Positions 13,231 through 26,600 of a stretch of DNA of 64,000 nt are shown here, in pieces. The position numbers and the translations under genes were made by a program. The DNA comes from Trichoplusia ni (lineage: Eukaryota > Arthropoda > Insecta > Lepidoptera > Noctuidae). The notes below the pieces were generated by a model. The model had not been told where the DNA came from, ran no database searches, and worked only from the letters and a program-made list of their open reading frames with translations. The stretch lies in the NCBI RefSeq assembly GCF_003590095.1, contig NC_039502.1, forward strand, positions 3,070,753 to 3,134,752, written 5' to 3'. Numbering within the stretch: position 1 is the stretch's first letter; each line of letters opens with the position of its first letter.

Positions 13231-13614
13231 AATAGTAACCATAGCGTACATAAATACTAGGCATATGAAAATATAATTTACTTACATGTAGTAACGTTGC
13301 TAAAAAACAAGTATTCAAAGCAAAGAAAATGTCCATATGACATTGACATAACTTAATTTTGATTGCCAATTGTCAGTTTTTATTTTATTGTTATTGTGAG
13401 CTAATTTTCAGCAGGAATTGAAAATAATTTGAAAGAAATTTGTCAACGGATAAAAAAATAAGCGTTTATATCTTGACTTTCACTTATAACTTCCAGTGAT
13501 CAAAAGGTGTATGTAATACTTTGGTAGTTGTAGTTTGCTTTTTCTTTCTCATATTTTATTCTATAAGATTAATGTTAGATGTTTTGTGTTACAGAGCAGG
13601 CTAAAAATCTGAAG

Positions 13615-13956
13615 ATGTCCAGATTTCGGTTCGGGCGCCAACACGATGGCTATCGCCTAGTTTCGAATGACGACAGTGGATTTTCCGATGCACAATTCGA
13701 GGTCCCTCCTCCGAAAATTCCGTGGAAAGCGATATCTTTAGCGGCGTTTTTGTTCGTCGTGGGTACGGCATTACTTATAGTAGGAAGTTTAATTGTGACC
13801 GGCCACATAGATACTAAGTATTCGGACCGTTTGTGGCCAATGATAGTTTTAGGTTGTATAATGTTTTTGCCAGGAGCGTACCATATAAGAATAGCGTATT
13901 ATGCATATAAGGAGTATCCTGGTTACAGCTTTGCTGATATTCCTGAATTTGAATAG
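13615..13956 (+). CDS. TMEM230: Transmembrane protein 230 (TMEM230) orthologue
   Basis: A 113-residue protein matching the TMEM230 family, small two-pass membrane proteins of Golgi, endosomal and synaptic-vesicle-type compartments involved in vesicle trafficking. Visible hallmarks are a PPPKIPWKA motif (31-39) before the first membrane segment (about 39-62), a second hydrophobic segment (about 73-93) with MFLPGAYHIRIAYYA (83-97), and a C-terminal GYSFADIPEFE (103-113). Human TMEM230 is about 120 residues, so this is full length in one exon. The ATG at 13615 was chosen because a splice acceptor (TTACAG, ending 13594) lies just upstream. An earlier in-frame ATG at 13579 would sit in the intron. 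A non-coding 5' exon probably lies within 13380-13515. The gene is convergent with the DNAJC21-type gene. Confidence 0.93.
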   Translation: MSRFRFGRQHDGYRLVSNDDSGFSDAQFEVPPPKIPWKAISLAAFLFVVGTALLIVGSLIVTGHIDTKYSDRLWPMIVLGCIMFLPGAYHIRIAYYAYKEYPGYSFADIPEFE

Positions 13957-14218
13957 TTAACTTTCTTGTAATATGTTAAGAATGTTGTTGTTTAGATCTG
14001 TGTTGATGTTAACAACTTATTTTCTATGTGAATATTTGTTACTCAAGATGCTTAGTTTACCAAATAGATGCTTTAACAGAATGTTGTGTATATTTGAATT
14101 GTATGTTATGAATATTTATTATTGACTTGTGAATTGTTTCCCCACAGTTTATTGGTACTCTTCTGTTATTTATAATGAATGTATTGTATTTGATGATATG
14201 ATAATGTATGTGAATTTT

Positions 14219-14224
14219 AATAAA
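14219..14224 (+). terminator. Poly(A) signal AATAAA of TMEM230
   Basis: AATAAA lies 263 bp after the TMEM230 stop codon and is the best-placed canonical poly(A) signal before the convergent neighbour begins. Confidence 0.6.
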
Positions 14225-14312
14225 TGATAAAAGACAAGTAGCTTTGGCTTGCCTTACCATGTATCATGTGTTCATCTTTACAAATACATAATTTAAACAT
14301 TTCACAAGTTCT

Positions 14313-14318
14313 TTTATT
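14313..14318 (-). terminator. Poly(A) signal AATAAA of the DNAJC21-type gene
   Basis: TTTATT on the plus strand reads AATAAA on the minus strand, about 177 bp after the stop codon. The two convergent genes therefore end within roughly 100 bp of each other without obvious overlap. Confidence 0.55.
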
Positions 14319-14494
14319 TAATTATAGGCACAAATAAAACATCAAGTTCATTTAGGCATAGTTTTAATGACAGTAATCATAATTTTAATAAATAGATTGA
14401 TAAAGTCACTTTTACAACTTGTAGAGATTTTAAAGAAAATCCATTGATTCTCAATGATTAGTTAATACTTCCATCCTATCTAAATTGCACATGT

Positions 14495-17400
14495 TTACCT
14501 ATTAGCTTTCTTACCTTTCCTAGGTTGTGGACCGAAGTTAGTCGGAGGAAGTGGCACAGAGTGCCCTGTCTTTTTTAAATGTTCAAATAGTTTATTCTTT
14601 GATGGGAAATCTGTTTGACAGACTGCACATCTCAAGGTCAAGGCTGTGCTTGAATCTTCAGTTTCACTTGTTTTATTCCTCACTGGCTTCCTCTCTACTG
14701 TTTTCTTTGGTTTGATATTCCTCTGTGTCTTGGGCAGAGCTGGCCTGTCTCTAGGTAGAGCTGCTTCTCCTAAAGCATCATCAGTAGGTGTAGTACTGGA
14801 TACTTCATATAAATTCTCAGTAGATGTTTGAGACTGGGACCCCTTCTTTAAATTGGCCTCTTTCTTGGCCTGAATTTGACTCTTTAACATATTGAATTTC
14901 TTTGCTTTTCTGCTACGAGACGGGCCTTCTATTTCATTAAAACTCATTTCATCATGACTGTCATTGCCTTCACTCTCTGGCATTGGAACAAACTTCTTTT
15001 TGTTCTTTTTCTTTTTATGACTTTTGGGAAGAGCCTGAAACATACACAAGAAAATTTGTGATTATGTTGAGATGCATCAAGTATAAATTTCAAAGAAAGA
15101 TTAATGAGGTTTTATTAGTCAAAACCCCTGATCATTTAAATACTTTACCTGTACTTTATCAGAGTCATCACTTGGTGTGTCTCTGCAGGTTTCATTATCA
15201 ATATCAGATGTTGAGTTTCCCATATGATCACCTTCACCTTCCTTCTCACCATTCACTTTATCACCTTCGTCTTTGACTTCATTCACATCGTCTGCATCAT
15301 CCTCGACATCTTCTTCATTCTCAGATATGCCAATATCATCATCTAGTGTCATATTGGAGACATTTTCTTTGTGTTTCTTACTTTTCTCATGGTTTTCAAA
15401 TGATTTGATATTCTTGAATAGTTTATTACAAGCTGAACAGTAAAGGTTCTTGATTGCCTTGGACTTTGTTGAAGATTTCGCTGTTGCCTTTGAAGCTTCA
15501 CTTGCCTGCAATTTAAAATAATTTAAAATTTAATGAATAGTGACCATTACTAGTTGAAGTTGAGGTCATTTTGCATGAATACTCAAATAACCAAAGTAAG
15601 GTGTGTCTGATAGTCATTGTCAATCAATTGTAGTATTCAAACATAATAGTGCCCTACCCCAAGTTTTCAACCACTGCAGTAGTGTTATGCAATCTGACAT
15701 TACAGTCAAAACTAATCTTGAAAAGAGGTTGTAAACCTCAATGCTTTTCTCAAAATATTTTTGACAGAATGGTACTGATTAATCAGATTATAAATGCCAT
15801 GAAATAGCAAGCAAAATACATAAATAGTAGATGTAAAATAAATTGAAATTAATAGAAGGAAAACATTGTCATTTTTCAAAGCTTTCAGGAAATAAAAAAA
15901 CAAAAGAGATTATAAAAAGTAAAGAAACAAAAAGTTTAGTTATATTACCTCTTCAGTCTTAGAACTTTCTTCATTACTGCTTTCCATCCCTCCTTCACTG
16001 ATTGTGTCATCATCTGATGATAAGCCAAACTCCTCAGCGAGAAGAGATTCAATTTCACTTAGTTTCTTGTGATAGTCTTCACTTTGTAAAAAGGAGCTTT
16101 CGCCTTCCTTCTTTTTAGCTTCTTCTATTTCCTTCTGCCTTTGTATGATCCTTTCTCTTCTTACTTGTTCAGCCTGGAACATAAATATTGAGATTAAGAC
16201 TTTCAAAAAAACTGTTTTTTAAATTGTTGTTTTAACAATCTTAATTGTATAAAAATGCTTTACAATTTCTTTTATTATTATGGCATAATTCCATATACCT
16301 TACTCTGTTAGCAGGTAATATGTGTAATTGTGTATCCTAAATAAAGTAATAAAATATGCTACAGCTTGCCAACTTACTCAGCTATATAGTTGATGACACT
16401 AGCTCTTCAAAAAATGAGGTCATCAACAAGAGAAAATAGATATTTATCAGAGTCTAATGACTGACTAAGCAATTTGAATTTAGAATTGCATTACTTTTAA
16501 ATATACCCAGATATGTTTTCAATAGGAGCCTTTGAAGGTTGGCTAGTCGGCCAATCCTTGTCAAGTTTTGTTAGATAAGTATTAAATTGTCAATAAATTA
16601 GTGGATCTACCTTTCGTTTATTCTCCTCAGCCTTCTCCTGCAACAGCTTGGTATGCTCTATAACTCTCTTGTCCTTCCTCCGCACAAAGCTGACAAGTCT
16701 CCTGATCTCTTCATTCCTCTCTTTGCGAGCTTTCTGTCTAATCTTATTATTTTCTTTCTCCATCAATTTGATTACTCTCCTGTTGTCCCCCTGTGATATC
16801 TCATACTGGTCTAGCCACACATAACCTGGAAAAGTACAAGATATTACATATTAGAGAAGTTAATTTGAATCCGGTACTAGATTGCAGCAGGTCTTGATGT
16901 GCATAAGTATTAAATAAATGCAAGTATTGCTCCACAAGTAAGTACACCCTTTGCTAAACTCTGTAACGCTAATCTAACACTTCATTTAATATTAAGATAA
17001 GAGTGCTTAAAAAATGTATGAAGCATTTGAAACCGTTTGGTTGTTGCACAATGTTTAGAAAACTTATTGAAGTGTAACAAATACAGTTTTATTAAAACAT
17101 CAATATTATAACACTGTAATGAAGTGCTATTCACATACATTGCATACATTTATCACAAAGTACATAGTTATTGTTATGTTTCATTCATCAACAAACAAGT
17201 CATAGAATACATCACCAACATAGCTTTCACATTATTTCATAACATTTATAAATAACATGGAATATTTACTTTTATTAGTTGAGAATGACATCCAATATGC
17301 ATAGAACTCATGTACATCTTCATATGGTGTAGCAGAGTTGCCAAATTTAGGTATTTTGGCAACTTCTTCTGGATCATCAAGAAACTCTGCCTCCTCCGAT

Positions 17401-17973
17401 GCCAATTTGGAGAATACCTGGAATCAGCAGTAGAACACTTTGTTACAAGTTTATCATGAAATAAGAAAATAAGTATTGGATATGGATGTAAAAACATCTG
17501 TTTTAATATTTGTTGTTTATTTTTACCTCAGTGTAAACTCCATAGAATCCTTGAGGGTCATCGGCAAAGCCTTTATAACAGGACGGACTAAAGTAAGGAT
17601 AAACATCAAGACTGTCATCATTGTAGGAACTACCTGCTCCGCGTAATAGTTGCTCTCTGTGATTGTCATACCTATAAAAATATTTTTATATTACATTATA
17701 TAAATATGTATTGGGTAATCATTTTGAGGCCAGAATTGAGTCAGGCATCTAGAATTTTGAAGGAATCATTTTCTGAACTCACCAAGCTCTCTCTTGCGGA
17801 TCAGAAAGCACTTCATATGCATTCTGCACAAGTTGAAACTGTTCTTTAGCCTCTACCAAATTTTCCAAGTTTTTATCCGGATGCCATTGCAGCGCAAGTC
17901 GCCGGTAAGATTTTTTTATTTCTGAGGCGCTCGCTTCTTTCGGCACGCACAATACTTCGTAGTGGCACTTCAT
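14495..17973 (-). CDS. DNAJC21: DnaJ homolog subfamily C member 21 (JJJ1-type ribosome-biogenesis co-chaperone)
   Basis: Seven coding exons with consistent GT-AG borders and phases: 17783-17973, 17527-17671, 17270-17417, 16611-16825, 15949-16173, 15149-15505, 14495-15034. Together they encode 606 residues; human DNAJC21 is 531-576. The N-terminal J domain (about 3-70) carries HPD at 31-33, followed by the family motif WYDNHREQLLRG at the exon 1/2 join. A charged MEKENNKIRQKARKERNE helix lies in exon 4. Two U1-type C2H2 zinc fingers have C331, C334, H347, H353 and C563, C566, H579, H585. An acidic stretch lies between them and the C-terminus is Lys-rich. In yeast the Jjj1 orthologue works with Hsp70 and Rei1 to release Arx1 from cytoplasmic pre-60S ribosomes; the same role is inferred here. 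Introns are 110-530 bp. Confidence 0.95.
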
Positions 17974-18640
17974 TCTGAGATCATTCTACGCGCACTTGTA
18001 TTTTCACTAAAGCCTGCTAAAATATTTAACCTGAACCACTAAATCCTTAATTAAAATGGAATGAAGCAAATGAGTTAAACTAACGTTATTATTTGACTAG
18101 CAAACTAAATGAGGAACTTTTCACGAAGGTACATCAATAAGGTTTTTGCAGAAAAATAATATCGATCTATTTTGAAGATTTCAGCGAAATAGACACGACG
18201 TCCATGCTGTTTCGTTCTGGTTTGTTTTTTTTCTGAAGTCGGGTGTTGTCATAGGTGTAAATGTAACACACCATTTTACATGACAAGGAAATAATATTCA
18301 TCTATATAACATTTGATTTAACGATAATATTCACGTTCCTATTTCATTTATAATGTTTTGTATACTTGTAATCTTCGTAATCTTCGTACAAAGTTACAGA
18401 ATGCTAAAAAACCATCTAAACACCGTATGCCTAATATGAATATGTTGGCAACATCTCAAATAGACAAAATGACAGTGTGAAAGCTACGTTCCGTTTCACG
18501 AATTTGCTTATATTTTACTTCTTCAAATCAATACATTTGTGCTGTTTGTTTATAAAAACAATTACTAGCACGTAGGTATAAAAGTTATTTGCACATATTT
18601 TTTAAAATACTTTTGCAGTCTGTAAAATAAATTTTCGTAA
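17974..18640. promoter_or_regulatory. Upstream region of the DNAJC21-type gene
   Basis: The 5' UTR and promoter of the minus-strand gene must lie here. No canonical core element is clear by eye. No divergent gene was found on the plus strand, and the remainder is AT-rich. Confidence 0.3.
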
Positions 18641-18650
18641 AAATCTGTTG

Positions 18651-18711
18651 AAAAATAATATTCTCCTTCATCGAAGTATTATAAACTCCGATGAAGGAGA
18701 ATATTATTTTT
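18651..18711. repeat. Perfect inverted repeat, 23-bp arms with 15-nt loop
   Basis: Bases 18651-18673 are the exact reverse complement of 18689-18711, leaving a 15-nt spacer. Neither arm extends further. It could fold as a strong hairpin in RNA or single-stranded DNA. No coding role is seen. It sits about 680 bp upstream of the DNAJC21-type start codon. Confidence 0.9.
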
Positions 18712-18804
18712 TTCTCAGATTATTAACGGAATTTGAACCTAACTTTAAACTTGGATCAGTAAGTAAATATAGATTATCTAGGCTGGAAATGGGAGGCCTG
18801 GTCA

Positions 18805-18990
18805 TCCATCGTCATCATCATCATCATCTTAGCCTTTTCCAAACTATAACTACCTATAACTTATAGGTATGTTGGGGTCGGTTTCCAGTCTAACCGGATT
18901 CAGTCAAGTACCACTGCTTTACAAGGAGTGACTGCCTATCTGACGTCCTCATCCAAAGTTACCTGGGCAACACGGTACGTCTTTATTATG
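18805..18990 (-). repeat. Dispersed-repeat tail fragment (same family as the 5S-derived SINE)
   Basis: Starting from a (CAT)n run, this matches in reverse complement the 3' part of the element at 54080-54285. Shared blocks are the AGTCTAACCGG-type segment, CACTGCTTTACAAGGAGTGACTGCC versus its complement, and the CAGGTAACT / AGTTACCTGGGCAAC block. It is a 5'-truncated copy in minus orientation. Confidence 0.65.
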
Positions 18991-20600
18991 CGTAGAAGAA
19001 TTTCTTGGCTACGAAATCTGATTGCTACAACAAAAGAAGTACTCGATCGTTCTTTTTAGCGTAGGTGTCCAGATTTCAAACAGCACAAAAAATTGCCAAA
19101 CTGGGACGGCACTATAAGAATCTCATATTTATTGCACGTAGCTTTGTCAATGATCCTTATAATTAATTCCTACTCCAATTAGAGCGAATTGCGCAAGAGA
19201 ATGCAAATTGGTATTTATTTCTTCTCTAAAAGGAATAAGAGGTTTCTAGCCGTGAGCTATTTTCGTGTAATTATCTTACAAAATTAATGTGGACCTGTGT
19301 TAATCGTCACGATGTGGTGGTCACGACCTCGTGACGACATTCTTGGTACAGTGGAAGGGTGCAAGGGTAGAACAAAGCCTCTCTCTCTTACTGCTTTAGA
19401 AGTACGAGGTTGATGCTATATAGCCAATATTAAGGTTATTAGCGTGTATTAAAAAAGGTTGACGTACGCAAAGACGACCACCTACCGCGGAAAGAGTATT
19501 AAAAATATGAGATCTCTTTCTTGTCACCTTTTTTCTCCTACCTATATTGGATTAGCCTATACGGACCGAATTCTGCTGGATTGGGTAAGTACCTATCTAG
19601 AGTTAGAAAAAAAAAAGATTTATTTATGGTTAGAGAACAAAAAAAGAAAAAGAAAATTGTTTTAAATAATTTATAAAATAAGACAATTGAAAATAAACTA
19701 ATTATTTAAACTATTGTAAACGTAACACTATCTAAAACTATTTTAAGATTAAAGAGATAAACAATTTACATCTTACTTTTATAAAGTTAATTAAAGTTAT
19801 AAAGTCTAGTATTAAATCTAGGTAATAATATATAGATCTTATTCTTGACCGAGTTTGAAGCGTCGGAGTGGCCTGTCGATAAATAACAAAATGTTAGTTA
19901 TTGTCATAATATGGTGATTTTAAGGGATCTACTGGTAAAATACCCTATCCTAATGTAAATAACGTTTCTTGAACGTTCTGCAGTGCAATGCTTATTAACT
20001 ACTTTTGTTAGACCTTAATTTAATTTGGTAAACATATTAGCAACGATTAAAGTTCAATTGCAATTTAGGTATTGAACATAAATGAAAGTTTCACTTATTA
20101 TTAGATATATAGGAAGGAAGTTCTCAAACAAAAGATTTTTTTTACGGAGAAAACCATTTATTTAAACTTTTTTTTTAATTCATCAAGCGTGAGCGCGCAT
20201 TGCGGGATTAAGTCCGATCTGTAACAAGAGAAATTTACTAAAATCCGTAAACTGCCAAAATAAAATAAAACAGTAGTCTCGATAGCGTACAAAACGTTTT
20301 TTGTACGTTATGACGCGGTGTCAAATTCATAGTATTGACAGACCACTGAAATAGTGTTTTTCAACAAGGTTTTCCAAATAAAATAATGCGTATATCACAG
20401 TGTAGAAAAAAAGGAGATTTCGAATTTATATCTCACTTTAGAAACGGCATCGAATAAATTCCGCAGTGCGCGCGTGGACTGCAAACAGTTTGTTAAGCTC
20501 TATATTAGACTACAAGATAAACGTAAAAGTACTTAATAAATAATTGTTAAAAACTACTTCCTATCAATACGATATATTTAAACTACTTAGTTCCTGTCAC
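18991..20600. other. Intergenic stretch between the DNAJC21-type and MORN5-A genes
   Basis: No recognisable exon. GTCACGACCTCGTGAC near 19320-19335 is a short palindrome. The 3' UTR of MORN5-A occupies the right end; a TTTATT near 20157 is the first minus-strand poly(A) signal candidate noticed. Confidence 0.4.
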
Positions 20601-23600
20601 TCAATGTCCCTTTCTTATAGCTAAATGGAATCCTAATGTCGAAGAGTTTCGTTTTGTTGGCATATTACCAGGGCGGGAATCATCTGAGTGATGTTTAGGA
20701 TATTTAAAATTAAAAGCAGGCATTTCTATGAACCTTCCGTCCGAGTCCGAATGCCTCCGCGTACAGTCATAGAAGTTGAGGTGCGTATCCGACTGAAAAA
20801 AGGGGAAATGAATTAAATAGGATATATGCCTATATAAGAACAAATGTTAGCGATGTCATGTTCATAACGGTATTTACGGACTTTATCAACCATGCGTAAT
20901 ATGCCGGTTTGGGTTTGACTGAAAAAGGATGAGTAGGAAACTGTTTAATATACCAAGCTTAACAAACTACATTCAATAGCATCTTTGATTCTCTCACATA
21001 TTTCTGTCCGACAGACTTGACAATAGTGGAGTGCAAATAAAGTGATGAAAACATTGATACTAACAGGATCAAACTCCGTGTCGAATATGGACATTTGACG
21101 GAAGGTAGTGACAGTGGAGCGCACGCCGGCGGCGGGCGGCGGCGGCGGCGCGGGGTTGAGCACGGGCTCGCTCCAGCGCTCGTACAGGTCCGGACGAGGG
21201 CCAAGCGGCTCCTCGGGGCTAACGCGACAGTTGTCCACTATCCACTTCTGTTCACGTATCGACGGCGATCTAAAAATTCATTAAACAATGCTTTTTAGAC
21301 GGAAGGCTGTTTTGACGGAGTCAAGTGGTTTGACCGAGGCATATTCAGAATCCAAAATGTTTTTGATGTGCATCCCTACTTAAAAAGGAACCCAAACACT
21401 AAGTAGATCTTGAGAGTCTTGAATATCTACCTAATTCATCATCCTACCCTTTTTCCAAACTGTGTTGGGGTTGGCTTTTAGTCCAGCCAGTTACATGGGC
21501 AACACGATATCCCTTAGTAAGACTGGTTGTCAGACTTTCAAGCTTCTGTCTACCCGTAACGTCTATTAAGATGTATAAATAACAGACGGGACCAGTGGGT
21601 TACGGCTGTGTGTTTTATTTAGGCATATTAGATCACCATTTACGGAGGAACTCGTTATCACATAGATGGTCATTCACGGACCGAAAGTATCAAGCGTAAC
21701 CCAAAGTGTGATCGATGAACTTGTGAAGTTGTTTTTTGGCCACGAGGTAACGCTCTATTAAGAAATTCAAAATAAGGATATTTTTACATACAAAAATCTT
21801 CTTTAATAAAGTAAAATGAAAGAAGAAGAAGAATTTAAATTACTGTGTTTCTAGCAAATTAAAAGACCGACATTAAAACCTGTGAGGTCATTATATTAGA
21901 ACAATAGTCTTCCTGTGTATTAAGACCGAGTCTGTGTTAGTATGTAATGTGACCCATGACGCAGATGGCGGTAACGAGACGACCGCCCCGCAAGTAGCTG
22001 GACTACTCTCAAGTTAATTCATCACATTTTAAGAAAAAAAATGGCCCCATGATACTTGGCGGGCCATAAGTCGCAACGGTTTACTGTCACCAGTCAGATG
22101 GAATAATGTATACAAATGTATCGAAGGACTTAAATATTTTATATAGGTAAGAGTAAGTTATAATAATAATATCTAACAATGAAATTGGGATTATTGTTTT
22201 TCATTAATTTTAATCGTGGAAAAGAAAAGAGGAATAAATTATTAAAATTGACTCTAGAAAATTAAAGCAGTATTCCAGTAAGTTTTGAATGAGGTTTTAG
22301 AGAAAATATCTTTGGAATAAAAAAAAAAACGTAATAAAATTCCCACAATATTTTATGTATGACGTATGAATATTGATCATGCCAAATCGAAAAATAAAAG
22401 CTTGTTTGTTCATAATAAAGGTGTCTGTTCTGTTTCGCTTGCAAGCAATAAGCGAGAATTATTCGTAGGCACGTTGAAGGGTGCCACCAATCAGCAAGTC
22501 AATTAAACAACCAATTAACGTGCGTTCAATAATTAAACCCGTACAGTGCCGGCGTACAATATTGGATATTTATCAATTGGTTATTATTTATTCGATATTG
22601 AAAACAAATGAATTCAATTGGCATGTTGGAGCCAGTTTTGTAGTCTTTTAAGCAGTTGTTCAGATTTTAGTTTCAATCCATAGAGCTTCATTTGCCAAGT
22701 GGGCTCTATTGAACTGGCCTTTTAGGAAAATTAGTCTTAGATGTACGTAATAAAAACTAAAGTGAAGTAACGTTGCATAAAAACACCTTACGTATCCATA
22801 CCAACACCTCACATATGATATAGCTTCTAGCCAAGAATCATTTCTTCTAATTTTAAACGACAATGGGAAACGCTTAAATGCATGAAATTAAAGTTTAAAG
22901 TTTCGATAAGCATGCATTTCGAACGTTTTCTATCAACGGTAACGATTGTCATGCCAGTATCTCAAGCCAGTATTGTAATAGAAAACTAATATAGAGGCCA
23001 CACATATCCCACCAAACCTGCTAGCAGTGAACTACCTTTTAATATGAATGAAACACTGCAGAGATTTAGCATAGTCTATGCATTTCTCTATTGCAAGTAG
23101 TGAAACTGTTTCCATTTAAATCCCGGCTAAAGAAGGTCGGACTAAAGAGGTCTCAAACTTGTAGACGGATGTCTTTCCAAGCTTATCCTTCCGTATTTCA
23201 TGTCGACTAGTTCCCGAAAGGGATTTTGTTGTAGCGGATATTTCCAATACACTTTGTTTTACAATTCAAATTCTCTACCATGCGTAAATCTTAGGATAGA
23301 TAGACTTAAGGGTTTAGAAGAATATGGGGTATTTCTAAAGCGGTTTAAAATTGAAGTTCGTATTATTTTCACCTACAAATTTAAATTATTTTACCAGCCT
23401 ATAAATGTACCACTTTTGGATACATCCTCTTCTTATATGGAAAAGGTTTGAGCATTAACCAACACGTATGCTAAATGTGGATTTGCGGTTGCAGATTTGA
23501 ATATTTAGAATTCAGTATTTATCGCAATGTCTTTTTAATCCACTGGTTAGTAGTGTCCTGTAATTATCAAGTAGGTACATATAACTTATCAGTCACATTG

Positions 23601-26600
23601 GTACTTTGTCTGCTTTGGGATTGAAACAGCACCTCGTGCATACAAATCCAGACATAAAACCGCAGGATCATCATAACACTTTCATTGATAATACCGTGGA
23701 AGATACAGCCGTAGTATTGAAACAATGTATAATATGATTGATCGTCATCTCTTAACAGTGTCATTCCTTGTACTGCAGAAAAGTGAGTAAAAATAAAGAA
23801 TTACCTCATAACAGCTGACAGATCATCATACTTGTAGACGCACTTCGTTTTGGGACAATAAAACCCGTCCCCGCTGTCGTAGTACCCCGGAGGGATGACC
23901 TTCGTCGGCTGCTCGGCTGTTAGAAACGACTTACCGGCCGGCATCACGTCTATATCATATTCTATGGCGAATCTGGACGATGAGGGAGAAAATTATTAAA
24001 ATTTGGGGCTAGCTACTAAAAAAACCCTACTGATAAAAGTTGTCGTTTTCAAAATACATCAAGGTCGCCTTGATGTTTTGATAGCTATAATTTAAACATG
24101 CAGGAGTCACAATATCGAAAACTGATGTTTTATCGTCTTATTAGTTAAAGTCCTTGCTTTTAAAGTTTCCTGTAACTATAATGACAACAAAAAAGCATAA
24201 ATAATACTAGATACTTTACACGATTCCAAAAGTCGAAAATTCTAAGACAAAAAAACCTCAAATTTATATCCTTAAACTAGACGGATTCTTCCCAAATCAA
24301 AAGGCGTATTAGAAAACGTTTCTAAACCCACTCGTTGACAATTAGGCCATTGAAAAAAATACTTTCTAGCCTATCAAGTGAATCGTGACTAGACCCACAT
24401 TATCACCGTACAAAAGCATACTGAGCCTATTCAATTAATTGCGTAACGGTACAGCACTTTATCCACATAGACTTGTTTTTTTTTTATCACCAGTCAGAGT
24501 ACCGTGCAAATTCTAGTGCTGTGCTTTTATATGCCTAATAGGAACTTGAAAGGCAACATAGAAAGACCTATCAAATAAGTATTGTTAGAGAAAATATGAA
24601 AGTCTTTTTTCTTAAGGACTAGAAGTATTGCATAAATGATAAATATTTAAACTAAATATAAACTCCTATGACATAACCACATAATCGATTTTTGTAAACG
24701 TTTTAACAACGTAAGCAGTGCCGTATCGTATTTCAAAACGTGAAACCCAAGCAAAAAGGTCATCATCTGATCGAAACCTGCATGAAAAGCCCACTTTTGT
24801 TTTAAAAAAATATGTGTACATATCACGCAATCAATCATATAACTGAATTCAAATGTAAAAGTATCAACTCAAAGTTAACTGACCTCCTATCGGGTGCTAC
24901 ACAGTACTTCCAAAACTCCTCCTTATATTCAAGACTGTCTGAAAACAGGAGTGTCTTTTCTTCCATTACCCCCTTTTTCCAATTTCCCTTTAACACCGCT
25001 CCGTCGTCATATTGAAGTTCCCCTTTACCGTGAAACATCCCGTCATCGAAATCCCCTTCGTAGATAACTCCTAGAAATTAATTGAAAATAGTATTAATCT
25101 TAGTCTTAGTGTAGGATCTCGGGTACAAAACATACTGTTTGTTAATATTCTTGGAGACAGTTGGTCCGGCACTAGTTGTTCCAGATATCTGTGTTACTTT
25201 TCAGTTCAATGCTATTTTCGTAACTTATTTTGTTTTTTTTAAATAAACCTTTCACTGGACTGCAAGTTTTGACTGACTTCGGTTTGACAACTTTGACTTG
25301 AGACCTTTTCCCCGGATAATCCTCATGGACTTTCAAGGCCAGAGAGGTATCTTAGCGGCTAAAACCACCGGAGTGCTTAACCATTCAAATAAGTTAGGGA
25401 CCAAGGGGACGCGATGCAAACTACCGCGATAATTATGCGACCCGTTTTCGGCGGCACTGCAATGCTGTGCTGATCCGTGACGGGGGTGGAACGAGCCTTG
25501 ACTATCCCGTCAGCTTACAAAAAACAGTTTAATACATTGGTCCCTCAGTGAGGGAACTTCTAGATATTAAGGTTAAAAGAACAGACAGACAGATTACACT
25601 TTGATCTTAGCCAAAATGCCGAGAAGTGATCCTCGTTTATTTCCTGCGAGCTCTCTTTGGTGATTTTGTATCTGTGCACAGAACTAACTAATAAATTTTA
25701 ATAAAATATTGTAGATTATTGTATTACCATTAGGGAATGTGTAGGTTCCATAACCGCTCATGCCGAGTACATCCCACTGACCTCCGTACCGTGAGCCAGT
25801 TGGCAAGTTCTTGACCGAACGATGGGCCCTTGGCATGTCCAGTGATGCTGTCCTAGGGGAAAATGCAAAGCATTAGGCTTAAGGGCAACTTCATCATCAT
25901 CAGTTAACCTTGCCACATAGCTTGCAACATGACGCGCAACTTGTTTGTATGTATGCAACATGTTGCACTTGTAGAAAAAGTTGCGCAATACGATACGCGG
26001 CTCTAAGCATCTTGTAACGCTTTTCAGGCCACAGGCATTTGTTTATAGTGTAGTATAAAAAATGGGTTTTCAACTTCCCATATTGTTTAAATAATAAAGT
26101 TTGTTAGTTACTTAAAACGTGACGGCATAGAGTGGTGTCTCTTCCTCAAATATAATACTATACTTTAGGGGTACTGATGGGCCCACAAACCTCTATAAAT
26201 ATTCTTCATTTAGGATTTACTCTTCTCGTAACCTAACTGCAGCATGTGTGACTCTTAACTCAGTGTCTTTTTTATTAAAGACTTAAGATAATTTTGCGGC
26301 ACTCAAGATTACTGTATTCTTAATTGATTTCAACTTACTTGCATTGCTCCTTATGTGCTTCACAAAACTTCCTCATGAGGTCCTCCCATTGTGAAACACG
26401 TTTCTCATTATATCTGGTGAAAATCAAAAACTCTGTGATAAGCTATTTCAAAAATATTTGTATCTGATTATCAAAACATAACTTATGCCTTTTTTAGTTT
26501 GAAAAACTTTAGATAATTGAGTCTTGTTGAAACCTCATTTTGAAGTCTTATCCTGATTTCTGATTTTATGATCCTTTCACACGCCTTAGGCGTTATGTCC

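Noticed and set aside
13579..13614. Upstream in-frame ATG for TMEM230
   Set aside because: A splice acceptor (TTACAG) lies between it and the ATG at 13615, and TMEM230 proteins start close to the latter.
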